This document shows positions 10,531 through 18,621 of a stretch of DNA of 64,000 bases, piece by piece. The notes under the pieces were generated by a model. The model did no database searches, was not told the origin of the DNA, and saw nothing but the letters and a program-made list of their open reading frames with translations. The DNA comes from Bacteroidota bacterium (GTDB lineage Bacteria > Bacteroidota > Bacteroidia > Cytophagales > Cyclobacteriaceae), in the NCBI GenBank assembly GCA_018267135.1, contig JAFDZA010000002.1:186001-250000 (forward strand), read 5' to 3'. How positions within the stretch are numbered: position 1 is the stretch's first letter; the number at the start of each line of letters is the position of its first letter. Both the position numbers and the translations under genes were made by a program.

Positions 10531-10665
10531 GTTGCAAAGGTGTCCTCACTTCGGTACTTTAGAAGTATATCAATTACGGATTTACCTACCCATTTTACTG
10601 ATTCTGAACCCTGAATGCCCAAAATGATCTTTGAACCTTTAATTTTGACGAGGAATAAAAGCAAT

Positions 10666-11562
10666 ATGGAAGAAATATTGAAGTTTGATACCGTTACGCA
10701 ATACAATACGTTCAACAGAAATGAGACACTCAACCCACTCGTCAGCGTGGTTGATCTCTCGAAAGCGGCCCCCCGGCAACTCAGGCGAATGAGTTACGGA
10801 TTTTATGTTGTGTTCCTGAAAGAGATTAAATGTGGGGATCTCAAATACGGCATCAGCAACTACGACTATGAAGAGGGCACATTAGTGTTTCTTGCACCGG
10901 GTCAGGTGATCGGCTCACACGGCCAAGACTACTATCAACCACAAGGCTTCGCATTGGTCTTTCATGCCGATTTTATTCATGGCACAACCTTGGGCCGCCA
11001 CATAAATGATTACTCGTTTTTTTCTTATCATACGAATGAAGCCCTGCACTTGTCGGAACGCGAAAGACAAATCATTATGGACTGTTTTTCGAAAATTAAA
11101 TTTGAGCTAGAACATGCGGTAGATAAGCACAGTAAAAAACTGATCATCACCAATATTGAACTGTTCCTCAACTATTGTATTCGTTTTTATGATCGCCAAT
11201 TCATTACACGCGAAAATTCAGTAAAAGGTGTTCTTGAAAAATTTGAAACGCTGCTCAATCATTTTTTTTCATCTGATAAACCACACACGGTTGGCTTGCC
11301 CTCGGTGGCCTATTGTGCAAGCGAACTTAATCTGTCGGCCAACTATTTTGGAGACCTGATAAAAAAAGAAACCGGGAAGTCGGCACACGATTACATTACG
11401 TTGAAATTGATGGAGGTGGCCAAAGAAAAAATCTTTGATACCAACAAGTCGGTGAGTGAGGTTGCCTACGAGCTGGGGTTCAAATACCCCCAACACTTCA
11501 GCCGCCTGTTTAAGCAACAGATGGGGGTAACACCGCTTGAATACCGGAGCTCGGTAAACTAA
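10666..11562 (+). CDS. AraC-family transcriptional regulator
   Basis: 298 residues from ATG 10666; an in-frame ATG exists at 10615 but AGGA lies 11 bases ahead of 10666 and family members begin close to this point. The N-terminal half is a cupin-like ligand-binding domain (YGFYVVFLKEIKCG). The C-terminal hundred residues hold two helix-turn-helix motifs (NLSANYFGDLIKKETG and KSVSEVAYELGFKYPQHFS) with the closing PLEYR typical of AraC/XylS. It is divergent from the hydrolase set and is the likely regulator of it. Confidence 0.93.
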   Translation: MEEILKFDTVTQYNTFNRNETLNPLVSVVDLSKAAPRQLRRMSYGFYVVFLKEIKCGDLKYGISNYDYEEGTLVFLAPGQVIGSHGQDYYQPQGFALVFHADFIHGTTLGRHINDYSFFSYHTNEALHLSERERQIIMDCFSKIKFELEHAVDKHSKKLIITNIELFLNYCIRFYDRQFITRENSVKGVLEKFETLLNHFFSSDKPHTVGLPSVAYCASELNLSANYFGDLIKKETGKSAHDYITLKLMEVAKEKIFDTNKSVSEVAYELGFKYPQHFSRLFKQQMGVTPLEYRSSVN

Positions 11563-11638
11563 GTTGATAAACTGATTTTATTATATACGTTTCAGTATCT
11601 CATAATTTTTCTCCCTATTTCTTTACGCCAGTTCTTTG

Positions 11639-12634
11639 TCAAATATTTCCGTCAGCCCATTCCATTTTCAATCGTTTAACCTTATCCAGTTGAAACTCGC
11701 TGTATAGTTTTTTGATATCATCTTTCAAGAACGATCTACTAACTAAGTCTTCGACTTCACTGCTCTCGCCTCTAAACTCATCTATAATTCTTACAACCCG
11801 ACTGTCTATTATTCCTAACTTTTTTCCGAGTGACAAAAAATCAAAATGAGTGTAAAAACCCTGGGCGTTATAAGCCTCGGAAAAACCGTCCTTGAAAAGG
11901 GTCAAAGCTGTATCTGATTCACTTGGGGAATGGATGCATGTACACAACAAATCATAAACAGGAGAAAGGACATAATCTCCCATGTCTGTCTGGATTGCTG
12001 AGAAGTTTTTTACGTGCGCATCGCCATTGGAAAAAACATAATTGAACAAAAGCAGGCGGAAGAATTTTTCCATCTCGATCTTGTATGTTGGGATGTGTTG
12101 CTTGATCAATAACCCAATCTCTTCGTAAGAAAGATCATACTTGTAGTTCTTGCCGTGGGTTTCCTCTGTGACCTGCGCTATTTGGGCAAAATCTTCCTGT
12201 TGAATTTTTGAACCATCAGGGTTGACATCAAAACGTTTGACTAAATATGCTGGGCTTCCATCTTGAAAATAAATAATTGCGTTAGGTGGGGTTGAGAATT
12301 TAAAGATCTGCTTTGCCAGTTGCATGGTGAGGTGCTCGTTAGCGGGGGCTTGATCAAGATTCTTGAATTGACCCACAGGTATGGGTTTAAGTATATATTG
12401 CCCGCCCTTCTCTGTAAGAACAAGTCCTCCTTCTTCTAAGCGTACTGAATATTTAACCTGTACCCCAGAAATAGACATCTTGGTGGTAAGGTCGGTGTAG
12501 AGTGTTGAGTCTTCCTTCGCTGGAGAGTTGAATGGCAGAATGTGACTTACTTTTTTTCCATTAAAAAGTTCTTTCAGACACTTCTTGCAGTACCCTTCTT
12601 GTTCATGTTCTTTAAAGCATCCGTAACAAATCAT
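11639..12634 (-). CDS. hipT: HipT-like toxin kinase (HipA C-terminal type)
   Basis: 331 residues. The N-terminus has four Cys in two CxxC pairs (C3, C6, C16, C19), likely a zinc knuckle. Ser54-Ile-Ser56 sits in the SISGVQ glycine-rich loop; HipT kinases carry such a Ser-Ile-Ser autophosphorylation motif. The kinase core has SNGDAHVKNFS and LSPVYDLLCT, the catalytic and Mg-binding segments of HipA. HipA kinases inactivate aminoacyl-tRNA synthetases by phosphorylation. The start overlaps the stop of the HipS-like gene by four bases, so translation is coupled. It lacks the N-terminal subdomain of full-length HipA, which is encoded separately just upstream. Confidence 0.88.
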   Translation of the reverse strand: MICYGCFKEHEQEGYCKKCLKELFNGKKVSHILPFNSPAKEDSTLYTDLTTKMSISGVQVKYSVRLEEGGLVLTEKGGQYILKPIPVGQFKNLDQAPANEHLTMQLAKQIFKFSTPPNAIIYFQDGSPAYLVKRFDVNPDGSKIQQEDFAQIAQVTEETHGKNYKYDLSYEEIGLLIKQHIPTYKIEMEKFFRLLLFNYVFSNGDAHVKNFSAIQTDMGDYVLSPVYDLLCTCIHSPSESDTALTLFKDGFSEAYNAQGFYTHFDFLSLGKKLGIIDSRVVRIIDEFRGESSEVEDLVSRSFLKDDIKKLYSEFQLDKVKRLKMEWADGNI

Positions 12635-12960
12635 GGCATTAATTCCTTCACAGTTATTGAACCAATTGTATCAGACTGTGCTGTACTTAATAGCAGACTG
12701 AAGTGATCATTTTCGTCAATGTGCAATATCCTACATTGGGTTTGTTTGTTGACGCCCTCCGACAGCAGTCCGAAGAAGAAAGGAAATAGGTTTTTAGACC
12801 TGAACTCGATTTGCTTTTTCGGAAGCGACAAACTTATTGCGCTCTTACTACTATCATTGAAATATTTTTCATCGTAGTGAAAAATAAATTCGCGGTCATC
12901 TGTTTTCTTGAGTACACCGGCCAAAATACCATTGTTATATATTTCTGCTCTCCTCCCCAT
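12631..12960 (-). CDS. hipS: HipS-like protein (HipA N-terminal subdomain)
   Basis: 109 residues covering HipA N-terminal subdomain 1 (couple_hipA type): AEIYNNGILAGVLKKT at the start, AISLSLPKK in the middle and LFPFFFGLLSEG near residue 75. In the three-gene HipBST systems the equivalent small protein acts as the antitoxin of the kinase. It is packed between hipB (one-base overlap) and hipT (four-base overlap). Confidence 0.85.
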   Translation of the reverse strand: MGRRAEIYNNGILAGVLKKTDDREFIFHYDEKYFNDSSKSAISLSLPKKQIEFRSKNLFPFFFGLLSEGVNKQTQCRILHIDENDHFSLLLSTAQSDTIGSITVKELMP

Positions 12961-13187
12961 TATTTAATAATCTCTACTCTAATGCCTAATCCAAGGACTT
13001 CAAATATTTTCAAGAGTGTTTCGAACTCCGGATTAGCAATACCTTTTTCAATGTCACGAAGAGTCCTTGGTGAAATGCCAGCTATCTCCGCCAAGTCAGC
13101 CTGACGTATGTTCCTGGACTTTCTCCTAGTTTGAATTAGCTCACCTATAGACTCTTTTTTGGCAATTACTGACTCAATTTCATTCAT
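12960..13187 (-). CDS. hipB: HipB-like XRE-family DNA-binding protein
   Basis: 75 residues, a single HTH_XRE domain: IGELIQTRRKSRNIRQADLA, AGISPRTLRDIEKG and NPEFETLLKIFEVLGL. The first gene of the module, it is expected to bind the inverted repeat just upstream of its own start and repress the operon. Order and overlaps (hipB-hipS-hipT) match HipBST rather than the two-gene hipBA. Confidence 0.9.
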   Translation of the reverse strand: MNEIESVIAKKESIGELIQTRRKSRNIRQADLAEIAGISPRTLRDIEKGIANPEFETLLKIFEVLGLGIRVEIIK

Positions 13188-13192
13188 ATTGA

Positions 13193-13261
13193 TAGGCAGT
13201 ATAATGCCTATTTTATATAAAATTAATTAACGATTCAGGTATTAACAACATAATAGGCAAT
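13193..13261. promoter_or_regulatory. Probable HipB operator with three half-sites
   Basis: A perfect six-base inverted repeat TAGGCA-N6-TGCCTA lies at 13193-13210, five bases upstream of the hipB start. A third half-site TAGGCA is at 13254-13259, so TGCCTATT and AATAGGCA also face each other across about 40 bases. Spaced inverted half-sites before hipB are the usual autoregulatory arrangement. Confidence 0.65.
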
Positions 13262-13345
13262 AAACTTCCCAAATTACTATTTGCAGAGCAGTGTAGGATA
13301 GTAAAATAGTGAATCGGCAATATATTGCTGCTATATTTGGATTTC

Positions 13346-13501
13346 TCAGCCCTTTGCCCTTTTCGGGAGCAACTGAAAGAATTCCTCCACAGGCATTTTG
13401 TGGATGGACAGCAGTTTGACGAGGCTCTTGAAGGTGAGATTCGTTTTCCCCTTTTCTATGCACCAATTACAAGAACATTTCAAAAAGAATGGCAATCGCA
13501 T
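13346..13501 (-). pseudogene. C-terminal fragment of an XRE-type HTH regulator
   Basis: A 51-codon frame whose translation contains IEKGKTNLTFKSLVKLLSIH, the third to fifth helices of a Bacteroidota HTH_XRE protein, and a normal tail. The residues before it (MRLPFFLKCSCNW) do not look like the first helices, so the N-terminal half is lost. It overlaps the start of the membrane/zinc-finger gene on the other strand by 13 bases, suggesting an old insertion or deletion junction. Confidence 0.55.
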
Positions 13502-13896
13502 CGGGCATAATTGTTCTATTTTTCATTCAGGCATTTGATCTCAGTCAAAGCAGCATACTGTTATTACAGAAATGGTTTATCGGGTTGCTTATAAGTGGAG
13601 TTAACTTTACGTTCACAGAACTATTCTGCACCCGTTGGGAACAAGCGAACAAATCTAAGAACTTGAAAGAGAAGTTGCAGGAATTGGAAAACTGTAACGA
13701 TCACCAGAGTAAGGAACTAACTAAAACGAAGAGCGAACTTGAGCGATCAAGAAAAGATTTTGATCAACTGTTCTTATTGACAGAAGAATTGAAGAAATTC
13801 AAAACGGAAGAATTAAGGATGAGAATGTGTGAAAAGTGTAGTCAGGTTTTCAAGAGTCAATACCATTTAAACTCTCATCGAGGCCGTTGCGCGTAG
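13489..13896 (+). CDS. Small membrane protein with coiled coil and C-terminal zinc finger
   Basis: 135 residues. Two hydrophobic segments (about 5-15 and 25-43) suggest membrane anchoring. A highly charged coiled coil follows (about 50-112: KSKNLKEKLQELENC onward). The end is a classical-looking zinc finger CEKCSQVFKSQYHLNSHRGRC split as C-x2-C-x12-H-x3-C, with the conserved Phe and Leu at the canonical positions. The finger is of the eukaryote-like beta-beta-alpha type, with Cys as the last ligand. Function unknown. It lies just left of the IS element, in a region of gene decay. Confidence 0.6.
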   Translation: MAIASGIIVLFFIQAFDLSQSSILLLQKWFIGLLISGVNFTFTELFCTRWEQANKSKNLKEKLQELENCNDHQSKELTKTKSELERSRKDFDQLFLLTEELKKFKTEELRMRMCEKCSQVFKSQYHLNSHRGRCA

Positions 13897-13937
13897 AGTT
13901 ATTGGCGATTGCTCAATACTTATTACATTTCTTTATT

Positions 13938-13967
13938 TGTAATAGTTTCGACTTAATCTGACAGTTG
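13938..13967. repeat. Left terminal inverted repeat of the IS
   Basis: Begins TGTAATAGTTTCG. The inner 25 bases are a perfect reverse complement of 15241-15265, and one mismatch occurs among the outer five. Confidence 0.85.
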
Positions 13968-14137
13968 AGCTTTTTAGCTGGCACCCCTTCCCCACCAGCA
14001 AAGGTAGCCACCGCTCCAAAAAAGTCAAGGGCTACGCGAGTGGCTGCACAAGACCCGCCACACCTCCCAAGCCACCTTTGACTTTTTTTTCGCTTGTGGC
14101 AGTTGGCTGCCTGAGAGAAGGGGATGAGAAAGTGTGC

Positions 14138-15187
14138 TCATACCGGCTGATAGTTTTGATCCACCATTTTAGCAAGAGCCAGTTCTTTTGTGGCTGTGAA
14201 TGTTTCCCACGGGGTTCTGCCGTAGCAATATTTTCCAGTGTGCGTCCGCTGCTCGTTGTGCCCCTTGACCCACAGGTCAAGATCAGTTTGCAATGACTCT
14301 AATGATTCATAAAGTTTTTTGCGAAAAGCGACCGCATAAAATTCATCTTGGATGGTACGGTGGAAACGTTCGCAAATGCCATTGCTCTGCGGGCTCTTGA
14401 CTTTTGTTTTGGAGTGCTCCACGTTTTCAATGGTGAGGTAAAGTTCGTACTCATGGTACTCTGCTTTACCGCAATATTCCGTTCCCCGGTCGGTAAGTAT
14501 GCGAAGCAAGGGGATCTGCTGTTCTTCGAAGAACGGCATCACTTTGTCATTGAGCGTATCGGCCGCTGTAATGGCGTTCTTACGGTCGTAGAGCTTAGCA
14601 AAAGCAACCTTAGAATACGTGTCGATAAAGGTTTGCTGATAGATCCGGCCAACACCTTTGATGTTGCCGACATAGTAAGTATCCTGTGCACCAAGATAGC
14701 CGGGATGCTCGGTTTCAATTTCTCCAAAGGCTTCTCGCTTTTCACGTTTCCGCTCCAAGGCGATCATCTGGGCTTCCGTGAGGATGAGCCCTTCCTGGGC
14801 GACCTTCGCCTCCAGAGCCGCTAAGCGTTTGGGAAAAGTTTCCAGATCGTGGCGCTGCCAAACACAACGTACTCCACACGGTGAAATGAAGATGCCTCGT
14901 TTACGCAGTTCATTGGCCGTGCGCAACTGGCCAAGGGCAGGTTGATCAACAGTGAACTCGACTACAGCTTGCTCTACTTGAGGTTCAACCCTGTTCTTGG
15001 GGATGGCTTTCTTCCGGCTGATTTCCTTGAGGGCAAGCTCTCCGCCTGTATCGTATAGCTCTTTGATGCGGTAAAAACTGTCGCGCGAATAGCCCATCAT
15101 GCGACAGGCCTGACTTACGTTCCCTAATTGTTCGGCCAAATTGATTAGCCCTAACTTGGTTTTGATTAACTTCGTTTCTGTTCTCAT
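14138..15187 (-). CDS. IS481-family DDE transposase
   Basis: 349 residues. An N-terminal helix-turn-helix region (LGNVSQACRMMGYSRDSFYR) is followed by a second HTH and the rve integrase core. The DDE residues can be placed in GAQDTYYVG or nearby Asp, ILTDRGTEYCG, and SNGICERFHRTIQDEF. A final RTHTGKYCYGRTPWETF segment is typical of the family. The gene is intact, so the element may be active. Confidence 0.92.
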   Translation of the reverse strand: MRTETKLIKTKLGLINLAEQLGNVSQACRMMGYSRDSFYRIKELYDTGGELALKEISRKKAIPKNRVEPQVEQAVVEFTVDQPALGQLRTANELRKRGIFISPCGVRCVWQRHDLETFPKRLAALEAKVAQEGLILTEAQMIALERKREKREAFGEIETEHPGYLGAQDTYYVGNIKGVGRIYQQTFIDTYSKVAFAKLYDRKNAITAADTLNDKVMPFFEEQQIPLLRILTDRGTEYCGKAEYHEYELYLTIENVEHSKTKVKSPQSNGICERFHRTIQDEFYAVAFRKKLYESLESLQTDLDLWVKGHNEQRTHTGKYCYGRTPWETFTATKELALAKMVDQNYQPV

Positions 15188-15240
15188 ACATCTGACAGTT
15201 TAATGGGTTTAACTTTTAAAATTTCACTTCTAAGTTAACC

Positions 15241-15270
15241 CAACTGTCAGATTAAGTCGAAACTACTACA
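15241..15270. repeat. Right terminal inverted repeat of the IS
   Basis: Ends in CTACTACA. The stop codon of the neighbouring helicase gene lies inside this repeat. Confidence 0.85.
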
Positions 15271-18240
15271 GTTAATGTGCTTAAACAATATAGAGGATGG
15301 TGTTCCATTTTTGTTTTCAAATAAGTCTGGACAACCGAACATTATGAAATTGTCTTTTGCTCGCGATACTGCGACATTAAGCATATTAACTCCCATATCG
15401 AAGAAGTAACCACCAGTATGATTCCTACCGTTAGGATTCCTACCGTACACAGAAGAAAATAAAATGATTTGTCGTTCGGCACCTTGTAATGCGTGCACTG
15501 TTCCTATCGTTAATCCATTGGTGTCTACTCCAAATTCTTTCAGAGCCATCTTAATGGCTGCTTTTTGGCTTGTAAAAGGAGTGATGATTCCGATAACATC
15601 GGCGAGGTTAATTTTCTTAGGGGGTCGGTTTTCCTTCCGAGCTTCATCAGTTTCTCTATTCTGATAATGGCTAATTATTTTATTCGAATTGTTTCTTATC
15701 CATTGCGCGATTTCTTGAGCTTCCGTTCGATTCACTCTGCTTGAATTTGAACTCTGAGATTCTCCATCAACGGGGATAAATTTCATTGGCTCAAAAAGGA
15801 CATTTCGAGCCTTGCCTTTCTTTGGTTCGAGTAATCCTCCGTAAGCCAATTTGTTACAATAATCAATTATCTCATCGAAACATCTTCTGTGTTCTGTTAG
15901 CAGCATACCGCGATCAATTTTGTCATTCAACTGATATGCTGAGCTTTTTTGTGCTAACATCATAATGCTTCCCGAACTACCAAAGAAACCTTTTGCATCG
16001 AGGTCTACAATGGTCTCTTCATCGTCGGCATTCGCCAAATCGAATCGAAACAAATTAGCGTGATCAATTTTCTTTGGAACACTCCAAACGGGTTCAATTT
16101 GCTTCGTGTCTCCAACAACGATTGCTCTTTTTGCTAAACCAAACGTTGCAGCTCCTACTTCTGGGGATACTTGACCAGCCTCATCGACTATCAATAGGTC
16201 AATTCCATCAAGTAGAGGGGGCTGCTCATATATCTTCTTTGAATCTACTTCCTTAATAAATTTGGAGTAGCTGAAATACTTCGGGGCCATGTAAAAAGTC
16301 GAAACAAAACAAGGAGTCAACATAGCCAAGCGTTGAAAACGCCAAAGCGAATCCTTTGCTCCCATTTTCCTAAGTTTGTCTTTTTCTATGACTTTTTCCA
16401 TGTCGAGAATCCATCTTCCCTCCCAGTAATGTGCGGCTAAATGAAACATCTCGTTTTTAATGCCGACCTCAAGTTCATCATAGAAGAACAGCTGCTTATT
16501 TTTGAAATCAGCCGCGTCAAAAGGAGGATTCCCTGCAACGGAATTCTCATTTTTCCAATTCACCCAAGCAGCACTGACTTCTCGAATTTTCTTGACTAGG
16601 CTTATCTTTTCATCAAAAAATAAAGTCAGTGAACTTGTTTTGTAAAAATCAACGGACTTGTAGTCGACAATACTTTCCCTAAAAATCTGTTTTAGCCTGA
16701 CTGCTCTTTTTTCCTTAATGAAATTGAAAAATGAGAAGAGCTTCATCCACAATGACTCAGTATCTAAGTAATTGCTGAATTTATTTTCAAGATCGATTAG
16801 ATTCGTTTCAATCCTGTCGAGTACCGCTTGATTCACTTCTCCGTTCGAAAGTATACTTTCACTCGCGGTAAGTTGCTTGTCAAAGCTTCTTACCTCTTTA
16901 AATCGTTTCCATAAGTCAACACCTTTAACGAGTCTATCCTTTCGTCTTAAAAGCTCGTCTCGCAAATAGTTAACTGTTTCCCGAACGGAGTTACTTTCAC
17001 CTGAATGTGCCTTGAATTTTTCTGAATAGAATTTTTTGGCTTCGTCTAAAAAATCGGGGGTCTCAATTTTAGTTCTGATGCCGTCATCGAGCCCTTTATA
17101 ATAGTGGTACTTAGGGGCAACATTTTTCTTTCGACTTGGAAGATAGAGGGCAAAGCTTGAAATATCGGGAATCCATCTCTCATAAAGATGACCCGATTTC
17201 GTCTTAACGTTGTAGAAACTATCGATAATGTTCGTTACTGCCTGATTGTTTGTAGAGCAAGCTACAATTATACGAGGGGCCTCTCCTTCGATAGCACTTG
17301 TCACAACTTCATTCGCAACAATACTTTGCAACAGAGTGGTCTTCCCTGTTCCAGGTGGACCATTCACCGCCAATACTGTTCCATGTTCTTGCCTATTAAA
17401 ATGGTATAAACTCTTTCTTTGAGAAGGGGACAACGGATACTCAAATCCCATCTGACCTAAATGCAGCAAGGAGTCTTTCTCAAAATCTTCTACTGAGATT
17501 AAGCCCTTGAGTGATTCGAAATCTTTTCTACACAAATTTTGAAGTAAGTTAGGTAGTTGATCTTGCTTCAAAAAGAAATCATATAATTGGATTATCCCGT
17601 CTGCCGGATTTCTAAAGGAGTTATTCACTACAATTGCCCGTTCCTTAATTGTGTGAAAACCTACGGAACTAAAGTCTTCAATGGTTGAGTCCGTTATCTC
17701 GCTAAATACTGATTGAACGTAGTGCCAAAATTCAGGCCACGACTCCTCGGAAAAATTCTTAGCAAAAGCTTTGTCAACGGTATCGACATGAGAAAAAACA
17801 AAATTGAATTTCTCGTTGACCTGTGGTTCTAAGTACACCCGTGGGATGTACGGAAACGTGTCTTCATCTGGCCTCAGAATCCCTTGCTTGTTCAAGATCG
17901 CTTTAATCCAGAATGGATAAAATGGCCCCTCTTCACCTGTGATCTGCAAATATTCAGGAACGGGGCTAACATAAAACGGCGCGATTAAAACCTGTACTTC
18001 ATCAATAGTTTGCCAATTAGCATTATCCTTGCTCTCTATCCCTTGGATTTTATTGACTCTGCTTTCTTCATTTCCAATCAATTCCAAAGCATTTCTAACA
18101 TCAATTTTTCCACCTTCAAAATCAACATCACATTTTTTTAAGTAAACGGATTTGTCAAAATTTATTTCAGCACGCGCAGAATCTGCCAAAGTATTTTTCC
18201 AATACTTAAGAGCGTTAATAACAAAAGGATCGATTTTCAT
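15247..18240 (-). CDS. SF1 superfamily (DNA2/NAM7-like) helicase, 3' end replaced by IS sequence
   Basis: About 997 residues from MKIDPFV; the frame runs 14 codons further upstream, but those codons lie in or beside the partial IS end, so 18240 is preferred. Walker A GPPGTGKTTLLQ is near residue 297, Walker B LLIVDEAGQ near 685. C-terminal motifs TVHALQGAERQ (about 917) and NVAVSRAKDNF (about 958) define a UvrD/DNA2-type SF1 helicase. The N-terminal 280 residues are of unknown type. The last six codons (SSFDLI and stop) come from the IS right end, so the native tail is lost or changed. With the SIR2-like gene upstream it looks like part of an anti-phage module (inference). Confidence 0.85.
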   Translation of the reverse strand: MKIDPFVINALKYWKNTLADSARAEINFDKSVYLKKCDVDFEGGKIDVRNALELIGNEESRVNKIQGIESKDNANWQTIDEVQVLIAPFYVSPVPEYLQITGEEGPFYPFWIKAILNKQGILRPDEDTFPYIPRVYLEPQVNEKFNFVFSHVDTVDKAFAKNFSEESWPEFWHYVQSVFSEITDSTIEDFSSVGFHTIKERAIVVNNSFRNPADGIIQLYDFFLKQDQLPNLLQNLCRKDFESLKGLISVEDFEKDSLLHLGQMGFEYPLSPSQRKSLYHFNRQEHGTVLAVNGPPGTGKTTLLQSIVANEVVTSAIEGEAPRIIVACSTNNQAVTNIIDSFYNVKTKSGHLYERWIPDISSFALYLPSRKKNVAPKYHYYKGLDDGIRTKIETPDFLDEAKKFYSEKFKAHSGESNSVRETVNYLRDELLRRKDRLVKGVDLWKRFKEVRSFDKQLTASESILSNGEVNQAVLDRIETNLIDLENKFSNYLDTESLWMKLFSFFNFIKEKRAVRLKQIFRESIVDYKSVDFYKTSSLTLFFDEKISLVKKIREVSAAWVNWKNENSVAGNPPFDAADFKNKQLFFYDELEVGIKNEMFHLAAHYWEGRWILDMEKVIEKDKLRKMGAKDSLWRFQRLAMLTPCFVSTFYMAPKYFSYSKFIKEVDSKKIYEQPPLLDGIDLLIVDEAGQVSPEVGAATFGLAKRAIVVGDTKQIEPVWSVPKKIDHANLFRFDLANADDEETIVDLDAKGFFGSSGSIMMLAQKSSAYQLNDKIDRGMLLTEHRRCFDEIIDYCNKLAYGGLLEPKKGKARNVLFEPMKFIPVDGESQSSNSSRVNRTEAQEIAQWIRNNSNKIISHYQNRETDEARKENRPPKKINLADVIGIITPFTSQKAAIKMALKEFGVDTNGLTIGTVHALQGAERQIILFSSVYGRNPNGRNHTGGYFFDMGVNMLNVAVSRAKDNFIMFGCPDLFENKNGTPSSILFKHINCSSFDLI

Positions 18241-18264
18241 TAAATAAAAATTTCGCTGTTCTTG

Positions 18265-18361
18265 GTTTCTGTTCTTATACATCTGACAGTTTAATGAGTT
18301 TAACTTTTAAAATTTCACTTCTAAGTTAACCCAACTGTCAGATTAAGTCGAAACTACTACA
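18265..18361. repeat. Second, partial copy of the IS right end
   Basis: 97 bases matching 15174-15270 with about two differences, in the same orientation, ending in the same CTACTACA. Together with the complete IS it brackets the helicase gene as direct repeats. The unit from the IS left end (13938) to this right end (18361) therefore has complementary ends of its own. Confidence 0.85.
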
Positions 18362-18362
18362 A

Positions 18363-18621
18363 TTTTATGACAAGGGTGTTGCGTTTTTTGAGGTATTTGT
18401 TTAGCTCTTCTTCAATCACCAAATTCGGATTCAGTTTGAGAAGCTTAAAAACTCAACCTAGAGTTACCCTCGCGAAGTTTGCGTTTTGCGACTCAGTAAG
18501 AAAATCCTCTCCTGTTATTCCATAAACGTCTTTGACAAACTCTTTATTAATCACTCTTGAATTATTTCTTTTATCAAATCGGATCGGTGGTAAGTCCTAG
18601 TACAAGACTACTGAAAGTCAT
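18363..18621 (-). pseudogene. Decayed second gene of the SIR2 unit, cut by the IS end
   Basis: An ATG at 18621 overlaps the end of the full-length SIR2 frame and gives MTFSSLVLGLTTDPI then stop. The next frame continues sensibly as RFDKRNNSRVINKEFVKDVY and on to ARVTLG, an in-frame TGA, then VFKLLKLNPNLVIEEELNKY and KKRNTLVI, where the IS end begins. So it has one frameshift, one internal stop and a lost 3' end. The helical KKRNTLV tail vaguely recalls HEPN-type sequences, but this is too weak to name. Confidence 0.5.

Larger units (their letters stand above)
13938..15270 (-). mobile_element. IS481-family insertion sequence, complete copy
   Basis: 1333 bases with TGT...ACA ends and 30-base terminal inverted repeats that match at 29 positions. 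It encodes one transposase on the minus strand. The transposase-start side is the right end here. No target-site duplication is visible next to this copy. A 97-base copy of the same right end occurs at 18265-18361, beyond the helicase gene. The left end (13968-14137) also contains an internal inverted repeat around AAAAAAGTCAA/TTGACTTTTTT. Confidence 0.85.

Noticed and set aside
14348..14824. Plus-strand open frame across the IS
   Set aside because: Antisense to the transposase, which has all catalytic motifs.
13938..18361. Target-site duplication of the IS-helicase unit
   Set aside because: The flanks (ending CTTTATT and starting ATTTTATG) are AT-rich but do not share a convincing direct repeat.
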